Assembly: GCA_018985225.1 (NCBI GenBank)
Contig: JADGIF010000230.1
Coordinates: forward strand, 1 to 13,679
From: Amoeboradix gromovi
Taxonomy: Eukaryota > Sanchytriomycota > Sanchytriomycetes > Sanchytriales > Sanchytriaceae
Direction of reading: 5' to 3'
Length of the DNA: 13,679 bases
Position numbers and translations under genes: made by a program
Shown here: piece by piece, positions 1 to 7,297 of the stretch
Position numbering within the stretch: position 1 is the stretch's first letter
Layout: each line of letters opens with the position of its first letter
The notes under the pieces: model-generated
Told to the model about the DNA's origin: nothing
Seen by the model: only the letters and a program-made list of their open reading frames with translations
Databases searched by the model: none

Positions 1-80
1 CACTTACCCAAGTTGTCTACACTGAAGGAGTGTGGGATCTCGAAGTAATTTGAGAGCTTCACATTTAACGTAGGCGTCAT
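1..80 (-). CDS. 5' end of an unidentified gene, cut by the left edge
   Basis: On the minus strand an ATG at 80-78 opens a frame that stays open to the window edge (26 codons, reading MTPTLNVKLSNYFEI and onward). At its end the minus strand reads GGGTAAGTG, a textbook 5' splice donor, so this is probably a short first exon followed by an intron, although plain coding continuation (Gly-Lys) cannot be excluded. The gene is divergent from the coiled-coil gene that starts at 206, so the two would share a promoter of about 125 bp. The fragment is too short to assign a family. Open frame, ATG and donor are seen; that it is a real exon is inference. Confidence 0.4.
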   Translation of the reverse strand, partial: MTPTLNVKLSNYFEIPHSFSVDNLGK

Positions 81-205
81 AAAATATGACTATAATTAAG
101 TTGCACATATGAAGGTTTGTTAAAATTTGAGAGACTACATCGAAGAAACTTTTGCAATTGTCTGTAGATTTTGAAGCGCATTCCTCTGAAATTCAAACAC
201 TCCTT

Positions 206-541
206 ATGGATCCCGACTTAAGAGTCCTAGTGGACGAGTTATTAGTGAAGTCAACCACCGCTAGTACTGTTGAAAGCATGAGAAAAGCAGCCTTGGATGA
301 ACATACTCAATTAGGTATCCAAAAGGATAAGGATATCGTATTACTACAAAACCAACTACAACAATTGCAGAATCAACTGAACACCAAAAAGCAACAAAAC
401 AAAGTTGTAGAGCTATTAAACACGTATAAAAAACTTACTAACAATATCACGGAACATAATAGCCTTCTTGAGTTCCATAAAAAGAACACATTTAGCCTCA
501 ATTGGGATAACATTGCTGAGTTGGACGCTAATTTAGATTGA
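206..541 (+). CDS. small coiled-coil protein, unknown function
   Basis: This frame encodes 111 residues from the first in-frame ATG (206). The frame is open without an ATG back to 131, just after an in-frame TGA at 128-130, so a short 5' exon could extend it; the ATG at 109 is in another frame and would need splicing. The middle of the protein is Gln/Leu-rich with heptad-like spacing (LLQNQLQQLQNQL), a likely coiled coil, and the ends are acidic and polar. The start (LLMDPDLRVLVDELL) followed by a long helix faintly recalls the Mod(r)/VPS37 helical region of ESCRT-I, but this is too weak to name it. It converges on the kinase gene with only 12 nt between stops. An AATAAA at 569-574 lies inside the 3' end of the kinase ORF and is the likely poly(A) signal here. 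Confidence 0.6.
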   Translation: MDPDLRVLVDELLVKSTTASTVESMRKAALDEHTQLGIQKDKDIVLLQNQLQQLQNQLNTKKQQNKVVELLNTYKKLTNNITEHNSLLEFHKKNTFSLNWDNIAELDANLD

Positions 542-553
542 AATATTTACTTT

Positions 554-2218
554 TTACCTAAATTTTTGAATAAACCATTTTACATAATCTGGTATTTCAC
601 TTTTCAGATATGCATTATATCCCAGTCGCTGAGGTCCTAGCTGCAATATTCCTTCTAGATTCTTCGTCATTGGACTGTTCTCTATATTGTACAAATTCCA
701 TGTGAACACAAAGTCGTCCACTATCCGTACTCGCTCTCCTTTTACTGATAGCAACTCTACAGTCATATTTCCTTTGTCTCCTGGTATCTGTATCAGCCAT
801 CCTACATTATCTACATATTCTGAAGATGGATGATATATTGGCAAATCTACGTCGTGCTCAATTGACTTGTAGCTTTGGTAATTACTTTTGCTACTTGTGT
901 TGTGCAGTAAACATTTCTTTAATGCACTTTGTGCTAACGTAATCAATGACTTGTATTCATTAGGTATCCCTCTTACACTGCACTTGTGTATTAGCTGGTA
1001 TATGAACGCGTTACTTATCGAGTCACTAATCGGCTCGTATATCTCAATAACCTCGGAGGATCTAACAAATCTAATAATTCGGTCGGCAGACCTAAAATGG
1101 AAGTCGTCATTCTTCCAGAGCGCAGCCCTCCATGAAGAATCTACTTTTATATAGGAATCGACTTTAAATTCACATAATTCATCAAAAGAGTTACCTTGAA
1201 TCATGATAGAGTGAAAACGCTTAACAAGTTTGTTACTGGCATCCAGGGCAATTCTCAAGGCCATTTTGGCTTTGATTGGTAACTGGGTAGTGCAAAATGT
1301 ACTGTAGTTGCTAAATACTTCATATAGCGCATTTGCGTCAAAATCTAAGCATTTTGATTCAGAATCAAAAAACTCATCAACAATTTGCGTAGGTAACAAA
1401 GTTACACTTCCATTGACATGTACCGCGCAGCTAGGCTGCTGAATCAGTATATCACCAGTCTTGAGGACAGCTATTTTGTTGTTTTGTAGTGACTTTACAA
1501 ATGGACTAATGAACAACGTTTCTAATGGATTAAAAAGATTAAAAAAATAAGTTCCAGATAAGAGATCACTCGCATTAGATCTACAATGGGGATCAGACTT
1601 CATCATGTTGGAAACGAACTTTTTATATGGTAGCGGGATCAGATTGGGTTGCCATTTTAACTGAATGATGTTTGTCATAGTTTTTTTAGCAGTGCCACCT
1701 TCAAATGGTAGAGTGCCAGTAAGCAACGCAAAGCAGCAAACACCAGCAGCAAATACGTCACTCTTGTGTGAAGGGGCCTCTCGATTTAATAACAGTTCAG
1801 GTGCCAAATAATTTGGAGTTCCAGATAATTCAACGGTTTCATTTGTATTGACAGCTAAGCCAAAGTCATTTAATTTGACATCGTATTGTTCATTAAGAAG
1901 AATATTGGCTAGTTTGACATCACGATGGATAATCCCAATAGATTGTAAATAGGATAATGCATTACATAGTTGATATATCCATAAATCAAACATAAAAGAC
2001 ATGTTATTATGGCTATCAAATATGTGCTGTAGGTCACCAATGCAGGCTTCCAATAAAATGCCTTGAGGATGTGTATTTAAAAATTGTATAATATTTGGAT
2101 GGGACATGGTCCTTAGAAATTGAACTTCCCGCTTGCTGGGGTTAGTTTTTAATGCACACTTGCTGTTATTCTTGGACAATAAATACACTGAAGAAGAAGA
2201 ACCTTTTCCCAAAAGCAT
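554..2218 (-). CDS. PLK4: Polo-like kinase 4 (PLK4/SAK)-type serine/threonine kinase
   Basis: This is a 554-residue protein with an N-terminal kinase domain (about 1-230) and a long C-terminal region. Visible motifs are the nucleotide loop GKGSSSSVY (4-12), Lys24 in CALK, Glu31 in helix C, HRD (98-100) with Lys102 and Asn105, DFG (118-120), GTPNY (133-137) and APE (139-141). All catalytic residues are present, so it should be active. GTPNY is typical of Polo kinases. The last ~90 residues (VGW at 472-474, PDYV at 543-546) match the layout of the third polo box of PLK4, and residues ~235-440 probably form the cryptic polo boxes. PLK4 is the centriole-duplication kinase, so this suggests an organism with basal bodies. 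Oddities: the protein starts right at the glycine loop, lacking the usual ~10-15 residues before it, and the loop's third Gly is Ser9. A frame open upstream without ATG leaves room for a short 5' exon. PLK family is fairly sure; the PLK4 subtype rests on the C-terminus. Confidence 0.8.
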   Translation of the reverse strand: MLLGKGSSSSVYLLSKNNSKCALKTNPSKREVQFLRTMSHPNIIQFLNTHPQGILLEACIGDLQHIFDSHNNMSFMFDLWIYQLCNALSYLQSIGIIHRDVKLANILLNEQYDVKLNDFGLAVNTNETVELSGTPNYLAPELLLNREAPSHKSDVFAAGVCCFALLTGTLPFEGGTAKKTMTNIIQLKWQPNLIPLPYKKFVSNMMKSDPHCRSNASDLLSGTYFFNLFNPLETLFISPFVKSLQNNKIAVLKTGDILIQQPSCAVHVNGSVTLLPTQIVDEFFDSESKCLDFDANALYEVFSNYSTFCTTQLPIKAKMALRIALDASNKLVKRFHSIMIQGNSFDELCEFKVDSYIKVDSSWRAALWKNDDFHFRSADRIIRFVRSSEVIEIYEPISDSISNAFIYQLIHKCSVRGIPNEYKSLITLAQSALKKCLLHNTSSKSNYQSYKSIEHDVDLPIYHPSSEYVDNVGWLIQIPGDKGNMTVELLSVKGERVRIVDDFVFTWNLYNIENSPMTKNLEGILQLGPQRLGYNAYLKSEIPDYVKWFIQKFR

Positions 2219-2395
2219 GGTTTCGTGGAGAAGTCGTCTCGCGGAATAATTGCATTTTTAAAAGTAGTGCAATTAAAAGAGTTGTATAGTCATACAGAGT
2301 AATTTCAGCGTGATTCTCTTGTCCTCAGCTTTACATAAATAGAGGTGAAAAAAAACTTTCAATTCGAGGGAATTATAAAACAGGTTGAAATATTC

Positions 2396-3316
2396 ATGGA
2401 GGATCGCAGATTTAAGCAATTTGGTGATAGCGACGACGAGAGCATACTTCAGAGATTTAGATTTCAGCCGCAATTTAATCTTAATCATTTTCCACCTTGC
2501 GTTGTTCGGCCATTTACTTTTAGGTTACCAATGGATGAAAACGGGTCTACCATCAGAGAAACTTATCAGCCATATGAAATACAAGAATATGAAGAGCGCA
2601 CATATGTTGTGCTGTTATTTTTAAGAAGCTGGATAGAGTTGGAGCATTTAAGAGCTACTATTGATCGAGACTTGAATACGCGAGTACGAGTTAGCGGACA
2701 AGTCAAGCTACCTGTTTTAGAATATGACTTCATGAGTGCTCATGTTGATTTATACAATCCCAAGGATTCCGGATTGGTCCTGGAATGGGGAATTACGTCA
2801 CTTTATCGTAATTTAAAGAAAGTCGGCAAAGAAAATGGAAACGTCCTGCTTGAGTTCTCGAAGGACATTGAGACTAGCGTGCCATTAGACCATGCATCCT
2901 CTTTTTTAATTCCACAACCACTTGAAGCGGATGAGCAAACTTGGCAACTTGTAGAGTTTCCTAGTACCGGATTATGGCCACCAAATTCCAAAGAGGATTC
3001 TGAGATTGCATACTGGGCATTTAGAAGGATTGAAAGTCCCATAGCATCCCAGCCTTTTGGCCAAGCATCTGAGTCAAGGCCTGACAGTGACGAGAGAAGC
3101 GGATATCAATACCAGCCAACTTACCCAAATCAGTACAGGTATAGGGGTAGAGCTAGATATCGAACATCATACAATGGGAGAGGCCCTTCCACGTATTCAC
3201 CTCACTTTTCTAATCCGGGGTTCGACAGGGGACCAGGGTTTGACAGAGGCTTTGATAGAGGAAGGCGAGGAACACGGCCATATAGACCGCGAGGATTTAG
3301 AGGAAGATATCCATAA
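2396..3316 (+). CDS. unknown protein with an RG-rich C-terminal tail
   Basis: The protein has 306 residues from the first in-frame ATG (2396); a GTG further up (2345) is unlikely to start translation in a eukaryote. Residues 1 to ~215 form an acidic, probably folded region rich in Trp, Phe and Pro that I do not recognise. From ~240 to the end the chain is low-complexity and rich in Arg, Gly, Tyr and Pro, with GFDRG three times in a row and an RGFRGRY ending. Such RG/RGG tails usually bind RNA or are methylated on arginine, so an RNA-related role is a reasonable inference; no RRM, KH, DEAD-box or zinc-finger motif is visible. There is no signal peptide or membrane segment. It is divergent from the kinase gene (177 bp between starts) and convergent with the LRR gene (46 bp between stops). 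The TAA stop overlaps an AATAAA at 3316-3321. Confidence 0.8.
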   Translation: MEDRRFKQFGDSDDESILQRFRFQPQFNLNHFPPCVVRPFTFRLPMDENGSTIRETYQPYEIQEYEERTYVVLLFLRSWIELEHLRATIDRDLNTRVRVSGQVKLPVLEYDFMSAHVDLYNPKDSGLVLEWGITSLYRNLKKVGKENGNVLLEFSKDIETSVPLDHASSFLIPQPLEADEQTWQLVEFPSTGLWPPNSKEDSEIAYWAFRRIESPIASQPFGQASESRPDSDERSGYQYQPTYPNQYRYRGRARYRTSYNGRGPSTYSPHFSNPGFDRGPGFDRGFDRGRRGTRPYRPRGFRGRYP

Positions 3317-3352
3317 ATAAATGAGAATCGTTTTTACCTAAAACAGTTTATT
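3316..3352. terminator. facing poly(A) signals of the RG-rich gene and LRR paralogue 1
   Basis: A plus-strand AATAAA (3316-3321) shares its first base with the TAA stop of the RG-rich gene. A minus-strand AATAAA (3352-3347) lies about 11 nt past the LRR stop. The stops are 46 bp apart, so transcripts should overlap. Confidence 0.5.
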
Positions 3353-3362
3353 TTGAAATTCG

Positions 3363-5021
3363 CTATATAGTAGAATTGATAGCTGCTGATCGTCTGCTTT
3401 TTCTGCCGCCTTTTGTAGCAACTGTAGGATGCTTCAAAAAAAAAGATATTACAAGAACTATCGCACAGAGTCCAAAGAAAGCACCAAATAATAAATAAAC
3501 TAAAGTGCCATTGAACTGTATAGAACTTTGGGCTTGGACAATTACCATAGTTGTTGATGAACTTGGTATATAATCTACAGTTACAGTGTTCTGAACGTAA
3601 AGTGACTGAAATGTTGTAGAGCTTTTCTTGGCACTACTACCACCTAGTCTAGATTTGACCGATTTTTCACGATAGTCTGTGCCAGATTTGCTCTTCTGAA
3701 GCTCTAAATCCCAAGAAGATTTTTGGACATATATTCTGTCTGACGAAGTAGAAGTAACACCTTCACCTGAATGTAATAAATGATAAGAAGTACCATTAAT
3801 ATATGAGTTTGCAGATGACGAAACTGGCAAATATGAAGACACAAAAGATTCTACCGTTGATATTCGTGTGTTATTACGAGTTGCATCAATGTCTTCATCG
3901 GTAAGTGTTCGGGTTGCTGGATTTTCTAACCAGTTTGAAGAACCAGAATCATACTCTTCGATTGATGAAGTTGTCCCGGAAGAAGTTGTGGCTGCGGTGT
4001 CTGTAGCTGCGATAGAGGGTAGAGATGTGTCAAAACTTGAAGGTGTGGAATACAGAAGAGACTCAGCCTTTTCGAATGTGTAATCTGAAATTGCTTCTAC
4101 CTTTGAGGTTATAAAGTGAGCTATGGTACTGCCCTTGATAGTCGTGCTAACGGGTAACAAGACACTTACGGACATGACGCCAGCGGATTTTGTCATAGTG
4201 GTTGACATGGCGGTACTGCCTTGAAGCGTAGAAGTTGTTGCATAATATAGGCCAATTTTCGTGCACATTGGTAACGATTCCAAGTTTTTGCTTCCTAGAA
4301 GTGGATTATCAGATAAATCACAAGACGTTAACAAGCTGTCGTTTGTTATTACCACATCTGTTACGTAGTTTCCCACTGCGTATAAGGATGTAGGTTTGTA
4401 CAAGGTCAAGGTCCCGGCTAATTTATTTCCATTGTTGCTTGTGCCCAACCACAAGATTTTCAAGCTTGTTGGGAATAAAGGCAAAGTTCCGCTCAACATA
4501 TTCCCATAAGCGTAGAAACTTGATAATCTCTTAGGCAAACTCGGGATAGAACCGGTCAAGAGATTGTTACTTAAAGATATTTGGTTGGACCCTCGAATAG
4601 TTTCTGGAATCACTCCGCTTAATTTGTTGTTCCCTAATATGAGATTCACCAATCCTGAGGGATAAGTAGTGGGAAGAGTTCCGTTGAAGTTATTGTTATT
4701 CAATGCCAAATTCAATAAAGTGGATGGGTATGAAAATGATATTCTACCTGTTAATTGATTGTTATTTAATGCCAAAAGCTTGATGGCCGAGGTTAACAGG
4801 GTTCCATTTATGCTACCATCCAATGACATGAGACTCCAGTCTATTTCAGTAACTCTGCCATTTACACAAGTTATTCCTGTTCCAGAGCTGCAGCAGTTTG
4901 TAGTTATCTTATTCATGACTAGTGGTTGATTAATGTCCAAACGCATCCCTTTGGCTAAATTAATCATATTGGGGCAATCTGCCGATATCGCAGCAACCGC
5001 AAAGTTTATCACACAAAACAT
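3363..5021 (-). CDS. secreted-type LRR protein with one transmembrane helix (paralogue 1)
   Basis: The protein has 552 residues. A hydrophobic start (1-14) looks like a signal peptide and is followed by a Cys-containing cap (C16, C43, C44, C52). About eight leucine-rich repeats follow (~65-245) in the short form LxLxxNxLxGxIP, common in plant-type and chytrid LRR ectodomains. Residues ~265-500 are a Ser/Thr-rich stalk, probably O-glycosylated. A transmembrane helix (506-529) and a short basic cytoplasmic tail (KHP, GGRKSRR) end the protein. The topology is that of a type I cell-surface protein with no signalling domain, so it may act in adhesion or recognition through a partner; the function is inference. 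It lies head-to-tail behind the paralogue at 5149-6678 with the same architecture, evidently a tandem duplication. No introns are needed. A TATA-like element and a CCAAT box lie within 60 bp upstream. Confidence 0.85.
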   Translation of the reverse strand: MFCVINFAVAAISADCPNMINLAKGMRLDINQPLVMNKITTNCCSSGTGITCVNGRVTEIDWSLMSLDGSINGTLLTSAIKLLALNNNQLTGRISFSYPSTLLNLALNNNNFNGTLPTTYPSGLVNLILGNNKLSGVIPETIRGSNQISLSNNLLTGSIPSLPKRLSSFYAYGNMLSGTLPLFPTSLKILWLGTSNNGNKLAGTLTLYKPTSLYAVGNYVTDVVITNDSLLTSCDLSDNPLLGSKNLESLPMCTKIGLYYATTSTLQGSTAMSTTMTKSAGVMSVSVLLPVSTTIKGSTIAHFITSKVEAISDYTFEKAESLLYSTPSSFDTSLPSIAATDTAATTSSGTTSSIEEYDSGSSNWLENPATRTLTDEDIDATRNNTRISTVESFVSSYLPVSSSANSYINGTSYHLLHSGEGVTSTSSDRIYVQKSSWDLELQKSKSGTDYREKSVKSRLGGSSAKKSSTTFQSLYVQNTVTVDYIPSSSTTMVIVQAQSSIQFNGTLVYLLFGAFFGLCAIVLVISFFLKHPTVATKGGRKSRRSAAINSTI

Positions 5022-5046
5022 CGGAATGTGGAAAGAGCAAACGCGT

Positions 5047-5077
5047 TATAAATAGCAAAAGTGATTCGTGCAATTGG
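5047..5077 (-). promoter_or_regulatory. core promoter of LRR paralogue 1: CCAAT box plus TATA-like element
   Basis: On the minus strand, CCAAT lies at 5077-5073 (52-56 bp before the ATG) and TATTTATA at 5054-5047 (26-33 bp before it). The order and spacing fit a simple eukaryotic core promoter with a short leader. No transcription start can be read from the sequence. Confidence 0.4.
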
Positions 5078-5148
5078 TGCACAGTAACTGATTGTGATTG
5101 GAAGAGCTAGCCACGCCATAAAATAGATATGATTTTATTGTGCTGATA

Positions 5149-6678
5149 CTATGCGGTATGTTTTGTACCAACGGTATTTAACGTGGAAAAGCTGTTTCTT
5201 CTTCCGAATCTGGATTGAATTTTGGGATGTTTAAAAAACTTGGATGCAACTAAAACTACAATGCAAGTGGCAATAAATCCAGAAAACAGCCAGTACACCA
5301 ATAAGCCAGAATCATCATTTGAAAACGCAGTCTCGAGACCTGGGTCTTTAGGATTTTGGTAATCAGTTAATGCACTCTGTGTTTCAATTCCATTTATATC
5401 GTCGTCAGACATAAACAAAACTTCATGATGGATGTTTTTGGTACTTGTTAAACCAAGCATGCTAGTAAAATCAGCCTCATTTGAATAATACGACATCTCA
5501 AAGGTAAAAGTTGGAGCAGACAATGAAATTTTCTCTTCCACAGCAGCTCCAGTCTTGTGAGATTCTTTCAAATCCGCTTCTATTGAAGTTTTTGACTGTC
5601 TCTCGACGACAGAACTGGCGTAATAAAGGTTTGTACTCTCTGCTTTTGGAACATAATCATGTACTGACGACAATTTCAGGTATTCAGAAGATAATTTAGT
5701 GATGGGGAATTTTGATGTTGGAATTGTTTCCACTGAGAAGCTGAATTCTTTTTGAGATGAAATGTCTGAGATGGAATAGTTGTTTTGGTGAGTTGTTGTA
5801 TAATCGGAGATCAAAGTTGTTGTCGTTTCTTGCTGATTAACCGAAGAAAAAGAAGTAACCGAGTTTAAAGTAATCGCATCTTGTGATAAAAGTACTGAAG
5901 GGCTGTAGAGTCCATTTTTCAAGCAGTTGACAGATTTGATGTTTGCATTGTCCAAAAGTGGATTATTTGACAAGTCACAAGTACTTGGGGTCAACAAACT
6001 TGAATCTTGTATAATGATGTCAGTAATGTAGTTGCCGTTTATGTATAACATAGAAGGTTTCTCTAGTCTTAGAGTTCCTGATAGCTTGTTAGGAGTGTTG
6101 AATTGAGTACCCAAATACAGCACCTGCAAGTTTTTCGAAAAAGTAGGCAGCAAACCGGTTAGCCTATTTCCTCCTGCGTAAAAGCGCTTCAACAGAGATG
6201 GCAAAGTTGGTATTGGTCCAGTTAAAAAGTTGTTGCTAAGTGAGATTTCAACTGTAGCAACTATGCTTGGTGGAATGCCACCAGTAAGTTGATTGCTTCT
6301 CAGTAAAAGTATCGATAAGCTTGAAGGATACACTATTGGTAAGCTGCCATTCAACTTGTTGTCATTTAAGTACATGCATATCATCTTAGGCGAATAAATA
6401 GATGGAACTTCGCCAACCAGGTTGTTATAACTTAAATCCAAATAAGTAACGAATGGTGGTATCAGTGAGCTATTCACAGCACCGTCCAAAGATAGCTTTT
6501 TCCAGAAAACCTCCGTTACGCGAGAGTCAACACACGTGATACCAGTCGAATTACAACAATCTTTTGATATGTCGTAAAACAATTGAGGCTGTTTCAAATC
6601 CATGTTCAAACCTAGGGCCAGGGTCTTGATGTTTCCGCAATCTATAGATAGTGCGTAAACCAGAAAATACACAATCAT
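5149..6678 (-). CDS. secreted-type LRR protein with one transmembrane helix (paralogue 2)
   Basis: The protein has 509 residues and the same plan as its neighbour: a short hydrophobic leader (1-12), a Cys cap (C14, C41, C42, C49; the CCNSTGITCV stretch matches the cap of paralogue 1), about eight LRRs (~60-245) with LxLSNNxLTGxIP repeats, a Ser/Thr-rich stalk (~255-455), a transmembrane helix (459-482) and a basic tail beginning FFKHP. Cap, repeats, membrane helix and FFxKHP junction are clearly conserved between the two, while the stalks have diverged almost beyond alignment, as expected for disordered glycosylated spacers. Only 127 bp separate this stop from the start of paralogue 1. The leader is shorter than usual and lacks a basic N-region, so the ATG is probable rather than proven. 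An AATAAA lies about 10 nt past the stop (minus strand, 5139-5134). Confidence 0.85.
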   Translation of the reverse strand: MIVYFLVYALSIDCGNIKTLALGLNMDLKQPQLFYDISKDCCNSTGITCVDSRVTEVFWKKLSLDGAVNSSLIPPFVTYLDLSYNNLVGEVPSIYSPKMICMYLNDNKLNGSLPIVYPSSLSILLLRSNQLTGGIPPSIVATVEISLSNNFLTGPIPTLPSLLKRFYAGGNRLTGLLPTFSKNLQVLYLGTQFNTPNKLSGTLRLEKPSMLYINGNYITDIIIQDSSLLTPSTCDLSNNPLLDNANIKSVNCLKNGLYSPSVLLSQDAITLNSVTSFSSVNQQETTTTLISDYTTTHQNNYSISDISSQKEFSFSVETIPTSKFPITKLSSEYLKLSSVHDYVPKAESTNLYYASSVVERQSKTSIEADLKESHKTGAAVEEKISLSAPTFTFEMSYYSNEADFTSMLGLTSTKNIHHEVLFMSDDDINGIETQSALTDYQNPKDPGLETAFSNDDSGLLVYWLFSGFIATCIVVLVASKFFKHPKIQSRFGRRNSFSTLNTVGTKHTA

Positions 6679-7297
6679 TTAGGATAATATCGAGCTTTAA
6701 TTAGTGACCAGACTATATCAATGCGATAAAAATCCGCTGATTGGATTCTTTTTGCCGTTAAATGGCTGCATTCAATAGCCATCAAAATTAAGAGTAGCTC
6801 TGTTAATATGTAAGAAAAATAAGACAAGAACATAATATACGATTTTGAGGGGATAACAATTTATCGCTATATCATGAGCTATATCGCAACTATGCACTCT
6901 TTAACTACATAAAACAGTACATTTAAAAACTGGCTAAATTGACGTGCACAATTAGAGGAACCACATTGGTTGAGTAAAATGAAGCATTTACTAGTCAAAC
7001 ATATACAAGGCGTGGTACTTCAGAGAAAACCGATTTGGAGAGTAATACATCCACAAACTGTTAGCTAAAAGTAGGTAGAGACTACATGACAGCAAGGAAC
7101 ATATATGTTTGAAACATAAAGCATCGATATTCAATCTGGAATCACAGTAGTGAAAGCGTGGGCAAACACTGTCACAGAGGCACTTGCCGTTTTAGCTTCT
7201 CTGTGAAAGTTCTTAATCTTCTTGTAAATCAGGAATACTAATGAGGAGAAGTTACATGTTCTCTGCATAGCAGAATTCAAAACGTGGTTTTATATTT
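6679..7297. other. 619-bp divergent gap between LRR paralogue 2 and NPHP4
   Basis: No complete gene is visible. For the LRR gene there is a minus-strand CCAAT at 6744-6740, 62-66 bp before its ATG. Two copies of GCTATATC (6866-6873, 6878-6885) lie 4 bp apart. An 8-bp inverted repeat sits at 7172-7179 and 7199-7206. For NPHP4, the frame of the gene is open upstream to a TAG at 7268-7270 that could be a splice acceptor: GTAAAT at 7224 and TACTAAT around 7237 would make a 47-nt intron. No ATG was found in the exon this implies, so any 5' exon stays undefined. The longest ATG ORF in the gap is only 29 codons (from 6979). Confidence 0.5.

Noticed and set aside
115-133. A 19-nt intron joining ATG 109 to the coiled-coil gene.
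   Set aside because: It keeps the frame, but 19 nt is below any normal intron size and there is no branch site; the ATG at 206 is simpler.
615-1154. Open frames at 615-800 (minus) and 888-1154 (plus) inside the kinase gene.
   Set aside because: They are shadows of the kinase frame, with no domain or start context of their own.
3057-3320. Second plus-strand frame across the RG-rich tail.
   Set aside because: It is an overlapping shadow frame of purine-rich RG codons; the other frame has a consistent protein and the AATAAA-linked stop.
6844-6860. Sequence resembling the bacterial lac operator (GGGGATAACAATT).
   Set aside because: The setting is clearly eukaryotic, with no vector sequence around it; treated as chance.
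6866-6885. Direct repeat GCTATATC twice, 4 bp apart.
   Set aside because: Too short and AT-rich to read as an operator or target-site duplication without comparative data.
6979-7068. 29-codon ATG ORF in the gap upstream of NPHP4 as its first exon.
   Set aside because: A 33-nt intron can be drawn after it, but the joined frame runs into stops or shows no likeness to the NPHP4 N-terminus.
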